DNA of 64,000 nt, taken from the NCBI GenBank assembly GCA_963717475.1, contig OY970337.1:2480001-2544000 (forward strand), in the 5' to 3' direction. Source of the stretch: AC-32 sp963717475. Lineage in GTDB: Bacteria > Actinomycetota > Thermoleophilia > Gaiellales > Gaiellaceae. This document shows, piece by piece, positions 8,282 to 16,230 of this stretch (its first letter is position 1; every line of letters begins with the position of its first letter). A program made the translations under genes and the position numbers. The notes beneath the pieces are model-generated. The model saw only the letters and a list, made by a program, of their open reading frames with translations. It was not told where the DNA came from and did no database searches.

Positions 8282-8961
8282 CCCTCCATCAACTCCTGGA
8301 ACGCGGGCTCCTCGCGGATCGGGTCGAAGTCCGCGTCGCCTGCTGCCATCTCCCGGCATCCGTCCCACATCTGGATTGCCCGTCGGAGGTGCTCGACGGC
8401 ATCGGCCGGGCGGCCGGCGAGGCTCTCCGAGCAGGCCAGGTTGTAGAAGAGATAAGGCTGGTCGGGATGGGCCTCGACGAGCTCGCGGCCCTTGTCTGCC
8501 GCCTCTGCGTACTTGCCGGCCTCGAAGAGCGGTCCTGCCGCGGACTCCCACCAGAGCTCGGGAGCGTTGCGCCGGACCGAGTCCGGAAGCTCGACCCACG
8601 GGTGGCGCCGCGAGTCGTAGCCCGACCTGGTGGGCGGCGGGAAGGATGGATCGGCGAAAGCGCCCACAGAGACGACGACGAGATCGGGCTCGTCGGGCTC
8701 GGTGTAGAAGACCTGCGAGCCGCACTCGGGGCAGAAGTGGAAGACGTGCTCTTTCCGGTCGGGCTCGTCCGAGATCCGCGCGTAGTCGCTGTAGCGGCCG
8801 GTGACCTCGACCTGCTGCGCCTTGTACCCCGCCTGCATGCCGAAGGCGCTTCCGGTGCGGCGCTGGCAGGCGAGGCAGTTGCAGATGGAGACCCCGAGGG
8901 GCTCGCCCTCGGCTTCCAGGCGAAGCTGTCCGCAGTGGCAGGTGGCCTGCCGGGTGGCCAT
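8278..8961 (-). CDS. GFA/CENP-V zinc domain fused to a TPR-like C-terminal module
   Basis: A 227-residue two-part protein. Residues 1-105 form a GFA (glutathione-dependent formaldehyde-activating-like) zinc fold with CHCG, CNCLACQRR and a distal CPECGSQVFY. From about residue 150 there is a TPR-like helical module (GKYAEAADKGRELVEAHP, then YNLACSESLAGRPADAVEHL) ending in DFDPIREEPAFQEL. The same C-terminal module is attached to a cupin in the gene at 10373-11023. Function is unknown. Start ATG 8961 is supported by a -10 element seven bases upstream that interlocks with the promoter of the divergent gene. Confidence 0.85.
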   Translation of the reverse strand: MATRQATCHCGQLRLEAEGEPLGVSICNCLACQRRTGSAFGMQAGYKAQQVEVTGRYSDYARISDEPDRKEHVFHFCPECGSQVFYTEPDEPDLVVVSVGAFADPSFPPPTRSGYDSRRHPWVELPDSVRRNAPELWWESAAGPLFEAGKYAEAADKGRELVEAHPDQPYLFYNLACSESLAGRPADAVEHLRRAIQMWDGCREMAAGDADFDPIREEPAFQELMEG

Positions 8962-8968
8962 AGCCGCA

Positions 8969-8978
8969 ACGGTAGCCT
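8969..8978. promoter_or_regulatory. Interlocked divergent -10 elements
   Basis: The ten bases ACGGTAGCCT contain TAGCCT on the plus strand (8973-8978, seven bases before GTG 8986) and TACCGT on the minus strand (8974-8969, seven bases before ATG 8961). The two hexamers share the TA at 8973-8974, so RNA polymerase could probably open only one of the two promoters at a time. Confidence 0.5.
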
Positions 8979-8985
8979 CTCGCCC

Positions 8986-10098
8986 GTGCAGCGGCTGACG
9001 AAGGCGCAGGCCCGGCGCATCGCGGTTCGCGCCCAACTGCTCGATTCGTCGCGGCCGACAGACCTCTTGGCGGTCGTCGATCGCCTGACCATGCTGCAGG
9101 TCGACCCGACCGCCGCGATCGCGCCCAGCGCCGACCTCGTACTCTGGAGCCGCCTCGGCTCGTCGTACCGGCCGGAGGAGCTCAAGCACGCCCTCGAGCA
9201 CGACCGCACGCTCTTCGAGCTCGACGCCATGGTCCGGCCGGTCGGCGACCTCGGTCTCTACCTCGCCGGTGCCGACGCGTTCCCGGACTACGAGAGCTCG
9301 CGGGTCTGGTTTCGCGACAACGACCGGTTCCGGCGCGACATCCTCGAGCTCCTGAAGAAGTCAGGCCCTCTCACCTCGCGCGGCATCCCCGACACCTGCG
9401 TCGTCCCGTGGGCCTCGTCCGGCTGGACGAACAACCGCAACGTCACGCAGATGCTCGAGTTCCTGATGATGCGCGGTGAGGTCGCGATCGCCGGGCGCGT
9501 CGGTCGCGAGCGCCTCTGGGACCTGCCTGACCGCGTCTACCCCACGGCCGAAGTGCCGCCGGCCGAGGAGGCCGAGCGGCGGAAGGACGAGCGGCGGCTC
9601 GCCTCGCTCGGGATCGCGCGGGCCAAGGCGAGGAAGATGCCGATGGAGCCGGTTCACGTCGGCGAGGCCGGCGACCCCGCAACCGTCGAGGGCGTGAAGG
9701 GCGAGTGGCGCTTCGATCCGTCCTACCTGGACGACCGCTTCGAGGGGCGCACGGCGCTGCTCTCTCCGTTCGACCGGCTCATCCACGACCGCATCCGGGC
9801 TGAGGAGCTGTTCGACTTCGAGTACTCGCTCGAGATGTACAAGCCCGCGGCGAAGCGCCGCTGGGGCTACTTCGCGCTACCGATCCTTCACGAGGACCGG
9901 CTGATCGGGAAGCTCGACGCAGCCGCCGACCGGAAGGCGGGCGTCCTGCAGATCAACGCGGTGCACGAGGACGTGAAGCACACCCGCGCGATGCGCGACG
10001 GCATCCAGGAAGAGCTCGAGGACCTGGCCGTCTGGCTCAGCCTCGAGCTCAGGCCGCAGCGAAGCCGGGCAGGTGCTGCTCGATCAGCGCCTCGCTGA
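8986..10098 (+). CDS. YcaQ/AlkX-like winged-helix DNA glycosylase family protein
   Basis: A 370-residue protein of the HTH_42/YcaQ family, whose studied members unhook DNA interstrand cross-links and excise alkylated bases. It starts VQRLTKAQARRIAVRAQLL and carries the conserved core LQVDPTAAIAPSADLVLWSRLG, then ELDAMVRPVGDL and ALLSPFDRLIHDR, with the Q-x-D motif in LQVD. No duplication or fusion is seen. The GTG start is supported by TAGCCT seven bases upstream. The C-terminal 16 codons overlap the 3' end of a small gene on the other strand. Catalytic activity is inferred from family membership only. Confidence 0.85.
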   Translation: MQRLTKAQARRIAVRAQLLDSSRPTDLLAVVDRLTMLQVDPTAAIAPSADLVLWSRLGSSYRPEELKHALEHDRTLFELDAMVRPVGDLGLYLAGADAFPDYESSRVWFRDNDRFRRDILELLKKSGPLTSRGIPDTCVVPWASSGWTNNRNVTQMLEFLMMRGEVAIAGRVGRERLWDLPDRVYPTAEVPPAEEAERRKDERRLASLGIARAKARKMPMEPVHVGEAGDPATVEGVKGEWRFDPSYLDDRFEGRTALLSPFDRLIHDRIRAEELFDFEYSLEMYKPAAKRRWGYFALPILHEDRLIGKLDAAADRKAGVLQINAVHEDVKHTRAMRDGIQEELEDLAVWLSLELRPQRSRAGAARSAPR

Positions 10099-10249
10099 GC
10101 GCCCACTGGCTCCGGCCCAGCTGGGCTCGGTTCTCCTCGAGCACTTCGTCGCTCGCGCCCGCCAGCCGCAGCTCCTGACGCTCGGCGGCCAGCGCGGCGA
10201 TCCGCTCGCTCAGCGCTTCTACGTCCCGATCCGGTGCGAACCCCTCCAC
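10049..10249 (-). CDS. Small hypothetical protein, helical
   Basis: A possible 66-residue protein, rich in Glu, Ala and Leu and probably one long helix or coiled coil (VEALSERIAALAAERQELRL). It starts at GTG 10249 and ends inside the 3' part of the YcaQ-like gene, a convergent overlap of 50 bases. No known domain was recognised. Its low-complexity helical composition could also come from high-GC background, so it is a weak call. Confidence 0.45.
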   Translation of the reverse strand: MEGFAPDRDVEALSERIAALAAERQELRLAGASDEVLEENRAQLGRSQWALSEALIEQHLPGFAAA

Positions 10250-10300
10250 TCACAAGATGGTTGCGCGAAGCGCCTGTAGATCGCATGTGGAAAGCGCGAC

Positions 10301-10325
10301 AAAAAGCCCGCAAACAGCGGCCTTT
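10301..10325 (-). terminator. Rho-independent terminator of the leftward mqnC operon
   Basis: An inverted repeat with arms AAAGCCCGC and GCGGCCTTT, loop AAACA and one mismatch. Read on the minus strand, the hairpin is followed by a run of five T. It lies 48 bases beyond the stop of the cupin-TPR gene, the last gene of that operon. Confidence 0.6.
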
Positions 10326-10372
10326 CTCTCCACTGCCCCTCTGTGGACGGCGCCGGGTTGTGGAAAGCCGGT

Positions 10373-11023
10373 CTAGCTCGCCCCGACGAGCTCCTTGAAC
10401 GCCGGCTCCTCGCGGATCGGATCGAAGTCCGAGTCCTCGGCGGCCATCGGACGGAACTGCTCCGAGCGGTCGATCGACTGCCGCAGGTGGCGGATGGCGT
10501 CTTCCTTGCGCCCGGCCAGCGCCTCGCAGCAGGCGAGGTTGTAGAGCGGCCCGGCGTATTCGGGATGGCCCTCGACGAGCTCGCGCCCGCGGTCGGCGGC
10601 CTCGTCGTACTTGCCCTCCTGGTAGAGGCCGTGGAGCGGCATCCAGATCTCCCAGCCGGACGCCTCGTAGGGCTTGCCCGCGGCCGCGCCGACCGCGACG
10701 AGCGTCGTCCCCGGCTCCTCCGCGAAAGCCGTCCGCTTGACTCCGGGCTTGACGAAGACGAACGAGCCCGAGGGTGCGTCGACGTTCTCGCCGTCGATCT
10801 CGAATCGTGCCCGCCCGCTCTGGACGACGTAGAGCTCCTCCTGCCGGTCGTGCTCCTCGGCCTCGTCGTGCTCGTTGATGATCCGGTCGCCGGCGCTCTT
10901 GCCCGTGAAAGCGTTGACCCCGAAGGCCGTGATCCCCAGGTGGTGCCGTACCGGCCGCCAGGGCACGCGGCCGTCGCTCATCTCCTCGATCTGGTCAAGC
11001 TGGGCGACTTCGTAGTTGCTCAT
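10373..11023 (-). CDS. Cupin domain fused to a TPR-like C-terminal module
   Basis: A 216-residue protein with an N-terminal cupin (residues 30-110, with EHDEAEEHDRQEELYVVQSG and a second strand set ending KPGVKRTAFAE). From about 130 it has the TPR-like module GKYDEAADRGRELVEGHPEY and YNLACCEALAGRKEDAIRHL, ending DFDPIREEPAFKEL. The C-terminal 80 residues are close to those of the GFA-TPR protein 2 kb away. The ATG overlaps the mqnC stop (ATGA) and has a strong GGAGG ribosome-binding site, so it is translated from the mqnC message. Function unknown; a sensor or accessory role is only a guess. Confidence 0.85.
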   Translation of the reverse strand: MSNYEVAQLDQIEEMSDGRVPWRPVRHHLGITAFGVNAFTGKSAGDRIINEHDEAEEHDRQEELYVVQSGRARFEIDGENVDAPSGSFVFVKPGVKRTAFAEEPGTTLVAVGAAAGKPYEASGWEIWMPLHGLYQEGKYDEAADRGRELVEGHPEYAGPLYNLACCEALAGRKEDAIRHLRQSIDRSEQFRPMAAEDSDFDPIREEPAFKELVGAS

Positions 11024-12054
11024 GAAACCTCCAGTGGTGTTGGTCGTTGGGCCCGCCTGTACTCGACCTCGTAACCCAGGCCGCGCGGAATCGCGAGCAG
11101 GCCGTCGAGGTCGAGGTCGATGCGGGCTCCGGCCTTCTGCGTCACCTCGTCCTCGATCGGCAGGTCGAAGTCGTCGGCGCCGAAGTCGAGCGCTCGGAAG
11201 GCGCCCTCGTTCTGCGTCAGCACCGAGGTGCGGATGTGCTTCACGTTGTCGAGGAAGATGCGCGAGAGCGCGATCCAGCGGCGGTACTCCTCGGGCGAGA
11301 TCTCACGTCCGCCGAACGCGGTCCCGTACGGCTTGTACGTCCAGCAGAGGAACGAGAAGAGCCCGCCGACCTCGTCCTGGAAGTCGCGCGTCCGCTGCAG
11401 GTGCTCGAGCCGCTCGTCGAGAGTCTCGTCGAAGCCGATCACCATCGTCGCGGTCGTCTGCAGGCCCGCCTCGACGATCGCGCGCTGGGCGTCGAAGTAG
11501 TCGGTGACGGTGTACTTCCACTTGGCGTGCCGGGCGCGGAAGTCCTCGGTGAGGATCTCCGAGCCGCCGCCGGTGATCCAGTAGACGCCCGCGTCGCGCA
11601 GCCGCTCGGCGGCCTCGGCGTAGGTGAGCCGCGCGCGGTCGGCCAGGAAGACGAACTCGGCGACGGTGAGCGCGTAGAACTCGACGCGGTCGCCGTAGCG
11701 CTCTCGCACCGAGGCGAACAGGTCGCAGTAGTAGTCGAGCGGCAGGCGCGGGTTGAAGCCGCCGTTGAAGCCGACCAGGTCGCCGCCGAAGTCGAGCAGC
11801 TCGTCGATCTTCGCGAAGACGTCCTCGCGCGAGAGGACGTAGCCGCCATCCTGGTTCGGCAGGACGTAGAACGCGCAGTAGTCGCACTGGGCGACGCAGA
11901 CGTTCGTGTAGTTGATGATCCGCATGACCATGTAGGTCGCGCGGTCCGGCTCGTGGTAGCGCGCGCGAACCTCGCCGGCGAGCCGCTGCAGCTCCTCGTC
12001 GTCTCCCCGGAGCCAGAGCTCGCGGGCCTCGTCGACGGAGATCCGGCCGTTCAC
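11020..12054 (-). CDS. mqnC: MqnC-like radical SAM cyclase (dehypoxanthine futalosine cyclase)
   Basis: Radical SAM enzyme of 344 aa. MqnC makes the spiro ring of cyclic dehypoxanthinylfutalosine in menaquinone synthesis. The cluster motif is C53-x3-C57-x2-C60 in NYTNVCVAQCDYCAF, which is diagnostic for the MqnC/MqnE/CofH group. GGFNPRLPLDYYCDL and TTATMVIGFDETLDERLEHL match MqnC best. The GTG start overlaps the upstream TGA (GTGA). It is the middle gene of a three-gene leftward operon. MqnE is the main alternative reading, but the glycine-rich loop and the YVLPN segment favour MqnC. Confidence 0.85.
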   Translation of the reverse strand: MNGRISVDEARELWLRGDDEELQRLAGEVRARYHEPDRATYMVMRIINYTNVCVAQCDYCAFYVLPNQDGGYVLSREDVFAKIDELLDFGGDLVGFNGGFNPRLPLDYYCDLFASVRERYGDRVEFYALTVAEFVFLADRARLTYAEAAERLRDAGVYWITGGGSEILTEDFRARHAKWKYTVTDYFDAQRAIVEAGLQTTATMVIGFDETLDERLEHLQRTRDFQDEVGGLFSFLCWTYKPYGTAFGGREISPEEYRRWIALSRIFLDNVKHIRTSVLTQNEGAFRALDFGADDFDLPIEDEVTQKAGARIDLDLDGLLAIPRGLGYEVEYRRAQRPTPLEVS

Positions 12055-13352
12055 AGCACGTCCATGAAGGAGCTGACGGAGAAGACCGCGCGGCCCACGC
12101 CCGGCTCGCCGTACCCGGGCGGGGACTCGAGGCCGTGGCGCGAGAGCGCGTCGCGGTACTCGCCCAGCAGGCGCACGTGGTACTCCAAGGGCGCCCCGCC
12201 AGGGTTGTCGCGGCCGAGCGGCGTCGTCGGCTCGGGGCACCAGGTCGTGAACCTCGGCGTGACTCCGTGGGACATGAAGTAGTCGAGCCCTTCGACGGTC
12301 GACGCGATCGCCTCGTCGATCGTCTCGAAGCCGAACGGCTTCGCCAGCTCCACTCCCGCGACGAAGTTCGGGATCACGTGGCTCGGCCCGAAGACCTCGG
12401 CCGCGTCGAGGATCCGCCGGTGCCACTCCTCACGCCCGACGTAGCGCTCCTTTCCGGGCGAGATCAGCGAGAAGAGCCGCTTGTCCCAGACCTCGTAGTT
12501 CGGGTGGTAGATCGAGATCCCGTAGTCCTTGAAACGCTGGGCGTCGGCCTTGGGCAGAGCCTGCGCGACGACCTTGCCGATCCAGCGGCCCGGGAAGCGC
12601 TCCTCGATCGCCTGCGCGTAGCGGCCGTAGAAGTCCGCTTCGGCGAGACCGTCGACCGTGGAGGTGACCGAGCCCCCGGTGAGGGTGTACGCGTGCGTGT
12701 GGCCGTCGTCGTAGCGGTTGACGAGGTCGAGCGCCTCGAGCACGTCCTCGACCGGCTTCACGCCGGTGTACGGCCGGCCGGCCTTCCGGTGCTGGCGCCA
12801 GTTGTGGTTGATGTCGCAGAAGCCGCACTCCTCTTTGGCGCCGAAGTACTGGCAGAGGCGCAGTACGGTCAGGTAGATCAGGTAGCCCCACTCGATCGTC
12901 GGCGCGGTCTCCATCACCGTCTTGCCGTTCGAGAGGGGGTGGCGGTAGTACTCGGGCATCGGCGGTGTCGTGACCTCCGCGACGTCGCTTTCCTCGAGTG
13001 AGAGCCGCAGCCGGCCGTCGACGCGGCTCACGCGGTACGGCGACTCGGGGTTCACGCGGACCGAGACGATCGTTCGGCGCAGCTCCCAGGGCCCGCCCGT
13101 GAGCGCGATCTCCTCCGGCGGGCGCTGAAGTGCCGCCGCACCGAGCTCGGTCAGCGGCTTCTGGTCGAACGAGAAGATGAAGTACGACTTCGGCTTGACC
13201 TCGCCCTCGAGGTTCTCGGTCAACGCAGCGTCGTCGAAGGCGATCCCGGTGCGCAGCAGGTCCTCCTTCAGCACCGCTTCCGGCGGGATCTCCGGGTAGC
13301 GCTCGATCAGCTCCTCGACGAGCCCCGTGCGCGTTCCGACGGTTGCGTTCAC
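12051..13352 (-). CDS. Radical SAM-like protein with unusual Cys spacing, next to mqnC
   Basis: A 433-residue protein, first gene of the mqnC operon. The likely cluster site is CQYFGAKEECGFCDIN, giving C167-x8-C176-x2-C179 instead of the standard C-x3-C-x2-C. Downstream are LTGGSVTSTVDGL (like the glycine-rich SAM-binding motif), KDYGISIYHPNYEVWD and a late GVTPRFTTWCPEP. About 150 residues precede the cluster site, and I do not recognise that domain. The reaction is unknown. Tight coupling with mqnC suggests a link to menaquinone or another redox cofactor, which is inference. GTG 13352 is supported by TACGTT six bases upstream. Confidence 0.75.
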   Translation of the reverse strand: MNATVGTRTGLVEELIERYPEIPPEAVLKEDLLRTGIAFDDAALTENLEGEVKPKSYFIFSFDQKPLTELGAAALQRPPEEIALTGGPWELRRTIVSVRVNPESPYRVSRVDGRLRLSLEESDVAEVTTPPMPEYYRHPLSNGKTVMETAPTIEWGYLIYLTVLRLCQYFGAKEECGFCDINHNWRQHRKAGRPYTGVKPVEDVLEALDLVNRYDDGHTHAYTLTGGSVTSTVDGLAEADFYGRYAQAIEERFPGRWIGKVVAQALPKADAQRFKDYGISIYHPNYEVWDKRLFSLISPGKERYVGREEWHRRILDAAEVFGPSHVIPNFVAGVELAKPFGFETIDEAIASTVEGLDYFMSHGVTPRFTTWCPEPTTPLGRDNPGGAPLEYHVRLLGEYRDALSRHGLESPPGYGEPGVGRAVFSVSSFMDVL

Positions 13353-13358
13353 AGGGGG

Positions 13359-13364
13359 AACGTA
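13359..13364 (-). promoter_or_regulatory. -10 element of the radical SAM-mqnC operon
   Basis: TACGTT on the minus strand ends six bases before GTG 13352, in the 46-base gap to the divergent repeat-protein gene. Confidence 0.45.
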
Positions 13365-13398
13365 GTACAACCGGCAGAGCCTCGACGAAAGGCAGGCG

Positions 13399-16230
13399 AT
13401 GAGGGAGAGGGCGCTCGGGGGGAAGGCGCGGCTCGCGGCGCTCGGTGTCGTGCTGATCGCTGTGGTCTTGACTCTCATCGGCGGCCGAGATCGCGCTCCC
13501 GGGCCGCCAGTGGCGAACGCGGGAGTGAGCGCGCGGGCGCAGGCGAAGTTGCATGCGCCATCCACAGAGGTCGGTCCGGAGCTGCCGGTGTCCGATCCCT
13601 TCTATGCGGACGCGGCACCGACGCAGGGGAACGCGCAGGTCTCCTTCGACGGCACCAACTACCTCGTCGTCTGGCAGGAGAACCGCGGGTGCGAGTTCGA
13701 CTGCCGCGGGTGGGAGTACGCCGACGTCTATGCGGCCCGCTTCACCCCGGACGGAACGGACCTCGACCCGCAAGGGATCCCGATCGCCGTGAGGGGGGCC
13801 TGGTGGGAGGGCAGTCCGGCAGTGGCATTCGACGGAACGAACTACCTCGTCACGTGGGACCAGGGCTATCCCGACGGAGACCTCTACGGCGCGCGGGTCA
13901 GCCCGCAGGGCGCAGTGCTCGACGGGGCCGGCTTCCTGATCGCTTCCGGGGCCGGCGACCAGAACACGCCCGATATCGCCTTTGACGGCACCAACTACCT
14001 CGTAACTTGGGCGAACTATCCGGCCGGTGACGTCTTCGCGGCGCGGGTGTCACCCGGCGGAACCGTGCTCGACCCCGGCGGAATCCCGGTCTCGGCCAAT
14101 CCGGGCGTGGCCGAGGCCAACCCGAGCGTCGCCTTCGACGGCACGAACTATCTGGTCGTCTGGGAGGACGGACGCAACGCAGATCGTGGGATCTACGGCG
14201 CTCGCGTCACACCGGCCGGCGAGGTCCTCGATCCGGCAGGCATCCGAGTCTTCACCCTGGGGGGCGCCGACCAGATAACGCCGGAGCTCGCGTTCGACGG
14301 GACGAACTACCTCGTCGTCTGGGAGCAAACCCCCGGGAACTACACCTTCGGGGTCCGCGTGGCGCCCGACGGCACCGTGGTCGACCACTCGCGCATCCTG
14401 ATCTCGGCGTCGGAGCCCACGGAGAACACGCCGAGCGTGACCTTCGACGGGACGACGTTCATGGTCGTCTGGGCCGACGGCATCCCGGCCACCGCTGCCT
14501 ACGGGGCAAGGGTTTCCTCGAACGGGGTCGTCCTGGATCCGGCCGGGATCACGATCTCGACGAGAGGCGGGTCCACCTCGGTCGGTTCCGACGGAACGAA
14601 CTGCCTCGTACCGTGGGTCGACCCCAACCTGCAGTCGGGCGAGGTGGGAGATCTCTACGCGACCCGATTGACGGCCGGCGGCACCGTGATCGACCCCGAC
14701 GGCCTTCCGATCGACCGGCAGGCGCCGAGCGACCAGGCCGCTCCTGCCGTGGCTTCGTCGGGCGACGGCTTCCTCGCCGTCTGGCAGGACTACCGGGCCG
14801 GCAACTCCGACATCTACGCGGCGCGGGTCACCGAGTCCGGCCAGTCGCTCGACGGAACCGGAATCGCGGTGGCCGTCGGCGGAGACCAGCAGATCAACCC
14901 CACGGTCACGTTCGACGGCTCGAACTACCTCGTCGTGTGGGAGGTTCGCCATTCGTACGCCGCGTCGGACATCCACGGCGCGCGTGTCAGCCCCACGGGG
15001 ACGGTGCTCGACCCGGGCGGCTTCCTGATCTCGGCGAGTACCGGCGTCCAGGCTGCCCCTGCGGTCGTATCCGATGGTTCGACGTCGCTCGTCGTCTGGG
15101 ACGGCTACCACCGTTCGAAGCCGCCGCCGCGGCCAACTGCGCCTCCAAGGCCGCCGCCGCACGGCCCCCCGCCGCCCCCGCCTCCTCCCCCGCCGGACTT
15201 CGACATCCTCGGAGCACGCGTCGACCAGAGTGGAGCCGTCCTCGACTCAGGCGGCATCGGCGTCTCGACGGCAGGCGCAGATCAGGTCGACCCTGCGCTT
15301 GCTTTCGACGGCACGAACTACCTGGTCGCCTGGTCGGACAGCCGTCACAGCAGCTACGCGAACGTCTACGGCGCGAGAGTCACGCCCGGCGGCTCGGTCC
15401 TGGACTCCGCAGGAATCCCGATCTCGGCGGTACAGGACGACCCGCAGCAGCAGCCGACGGTTGCGTCCCAGGGCGGGCAGTGGCTCGTCGCCTGGCAGGA
15501 CGCCCGAGGCGGCGAGAGCACAGTCGATGACATCTACGCGGCTCGCGTGGCGGCATCGGGCACCGTGCTCGATCCGGACGGGATCGCCGTCTCCGCCGCT
15601 CCGTATTCGCAGTGGTCGCCGGCCGCGGCCTTCGACGGGATGAACTACCTCGTCGCCTGGCCGGACGCGCGCATCGAGAATCCGAGGTTCGACCTCTACG
15701 GCGGGCGCGTCGACTCGACGGGCTCGGCCATCGATCCGGGCGGCCTCGTCTTCTCGGCCACGGGGACGCACGAGGGCGGTGTCGCCGTTGCGCGCGGACC
15801 TTCGGACAGCGCGCTCGTCGTGTACAGCCGCATCGGGTCGGAGCCTCCGTACGGCGGAGCGCAGCGCGTCTTCCTCCGCTTCTTCTACGAGGGCTCAGGG
15901 CCACCGCCACCGCCGCCACCGCCGCCACCCCCGCCGCCTCCGCCTCCGCCACCACCACCCCCGCCACCACCACCCCCGCCACCACCACCCCCGCCACCCC
16001 CGCCACCGCCGCAGCGAGTGCGTTGCGTCGTGCCGCGCGTCGTCGGTCGAACGCTCTCCGTCGCGCGAGCCCGCATCCGGCACGCGCACTGCGCCGTCGG
16101 CCGCGTCCACCGCGTTCGCGCCCGGAGGCGGGCCTGGGGCCGCGTTGTCGCGCAGTCACCGCGCGCAGGCTCGATCAGGGCCCGCGGGTACCCGGTTCGG
16201 CTGGACCGTCGGACGCCGCTGAGCCTATGA
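13399..16230 (+). CDS. Large exported repeat protein with Pro-rich linker and C-terminal PASTA domain
   Basis: A 943-residue surface or secreted protein. A basic N-terminus and hydrophobic segment (LAALGVVLIAVVLTLIGG) act as signal or anchor. Residues 80-830 hold about 14 imperfect repeats of roughly 50 aa, each with FDGTNYLVVW followed by DIYGARVSPxGTVLDPxGI, a pattern that suggests beta-propeller blades. One repeat is interrupted by a short Pro-rich insert (about 15119-15195). A run of about 38 nearly pure Pro (15901-16014) leads to a C-terminal PASTA-like domain (VPRVVGRTL to QSPRAGSIRARGYPV). PASTA domains bind peptidoglycan, so the protein is probably wall-associated; the ligand of the repeats is unknown. 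Confidence 0.85.
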   Translation: MRERALGGKARLAALGVVLIAVVLTLIGGRDRAPGPPVANAGVSARAQAKLHAPSTEVGPELPVSDPFYADAAPTQGNAQVSFDGTNYLVVWQENRGCEFDCRGWEYADVYAARFTPDGTDLDPQGIPIAVRGAWWEGSPAVAFDGTNYLVTWDQGYPDGDLYGARVSPQGAVLDGAGFLIASGAGDQNTPDIAFDGTNYLVTWANYPAGDVFAARVSPGGTVLDPGGIPVSANPGVAEANPSVAFDGTNYLVVWEDGRNADRGIYGARVTPAGEVLDPAGIRVFTLGGADQITPELAFDGTNYLVVWEQTPGNYTFGVRVAPDGTVVDHSRILISASEPTENTPSVTFDGTTFMVVWADGIPATAAYGARVSSNGVVLDPAGITISTRGGSTSVGSDGTNCLVPWVDPNLQSGEVGDLYATRLTAGGTVIDPDGLPIDRQAPSDQAAPAVASSGDGFLAVWQDYRAGNSDIYAARVTESGQSLDGTGIAVAVGGDQQINPTVTFDGSNYLVVWEVRHSYAASDIHGARVSPTGTVLDPGGFLISASTGVQAAPAVVSDGSTSLVVWDGYHRSKPPPRPTAPPRPPPHGPPPPPPPPPPDFDILGARVDQSGAVLDSGGIGVSTAGADQVDPALAFDGTNYLVAWSDSRHSSYANVYGARVTPGGSVLDSAGIPISAVQDDPQQQPTVASQGGQWLVAWQDARGGESTVDDIYAARVAASGTVLDPDGIAVSAAPYSQWSPAAAFDGMNYLVAWPDARIENPRFDLYGGRVDSTGSAIDPGGLVFSATGTHEGGVAVARGPSDSALVVYSRIGSEPPYGGAQRVFLRFFYEGSGPPPPPPPPPPPPPPPPPPPPPPPPPPPPPPPPPPPPPQRVRCVVPRVVGRTLSVARARIRHAHCAVGRVHRVRARRRAWGRVVAQSPRAGSIRARGYPVRLDRRTPLSL
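16036..16203 (+). repeat. PASTA-coding direct repeat, copy 1
   Basis: About 168 bases coding the PASTA-like domain at the end of the first repeat protein. Copy 2 lies 1620 bases downstream at 17656-17823 and differs at only a handful of positions, far less than the repeat regions of the two genes differ from each other. Confidence 0.8.

Noticed and set aside
13640..15700. Regular repeats about every 150 bases, considered as a CRISPR or satellite array
   Set aside because: The repeats are in frame, diverged at third positions and code for FDGTNYLVVW-type protein repeats; repeat and spacer lengths do not fit CRISPR.
15885..16076. A poly-glycine protein on the minus strand
   Set aside because: It is only the complement of the poly-proline linker of the repeat protein.
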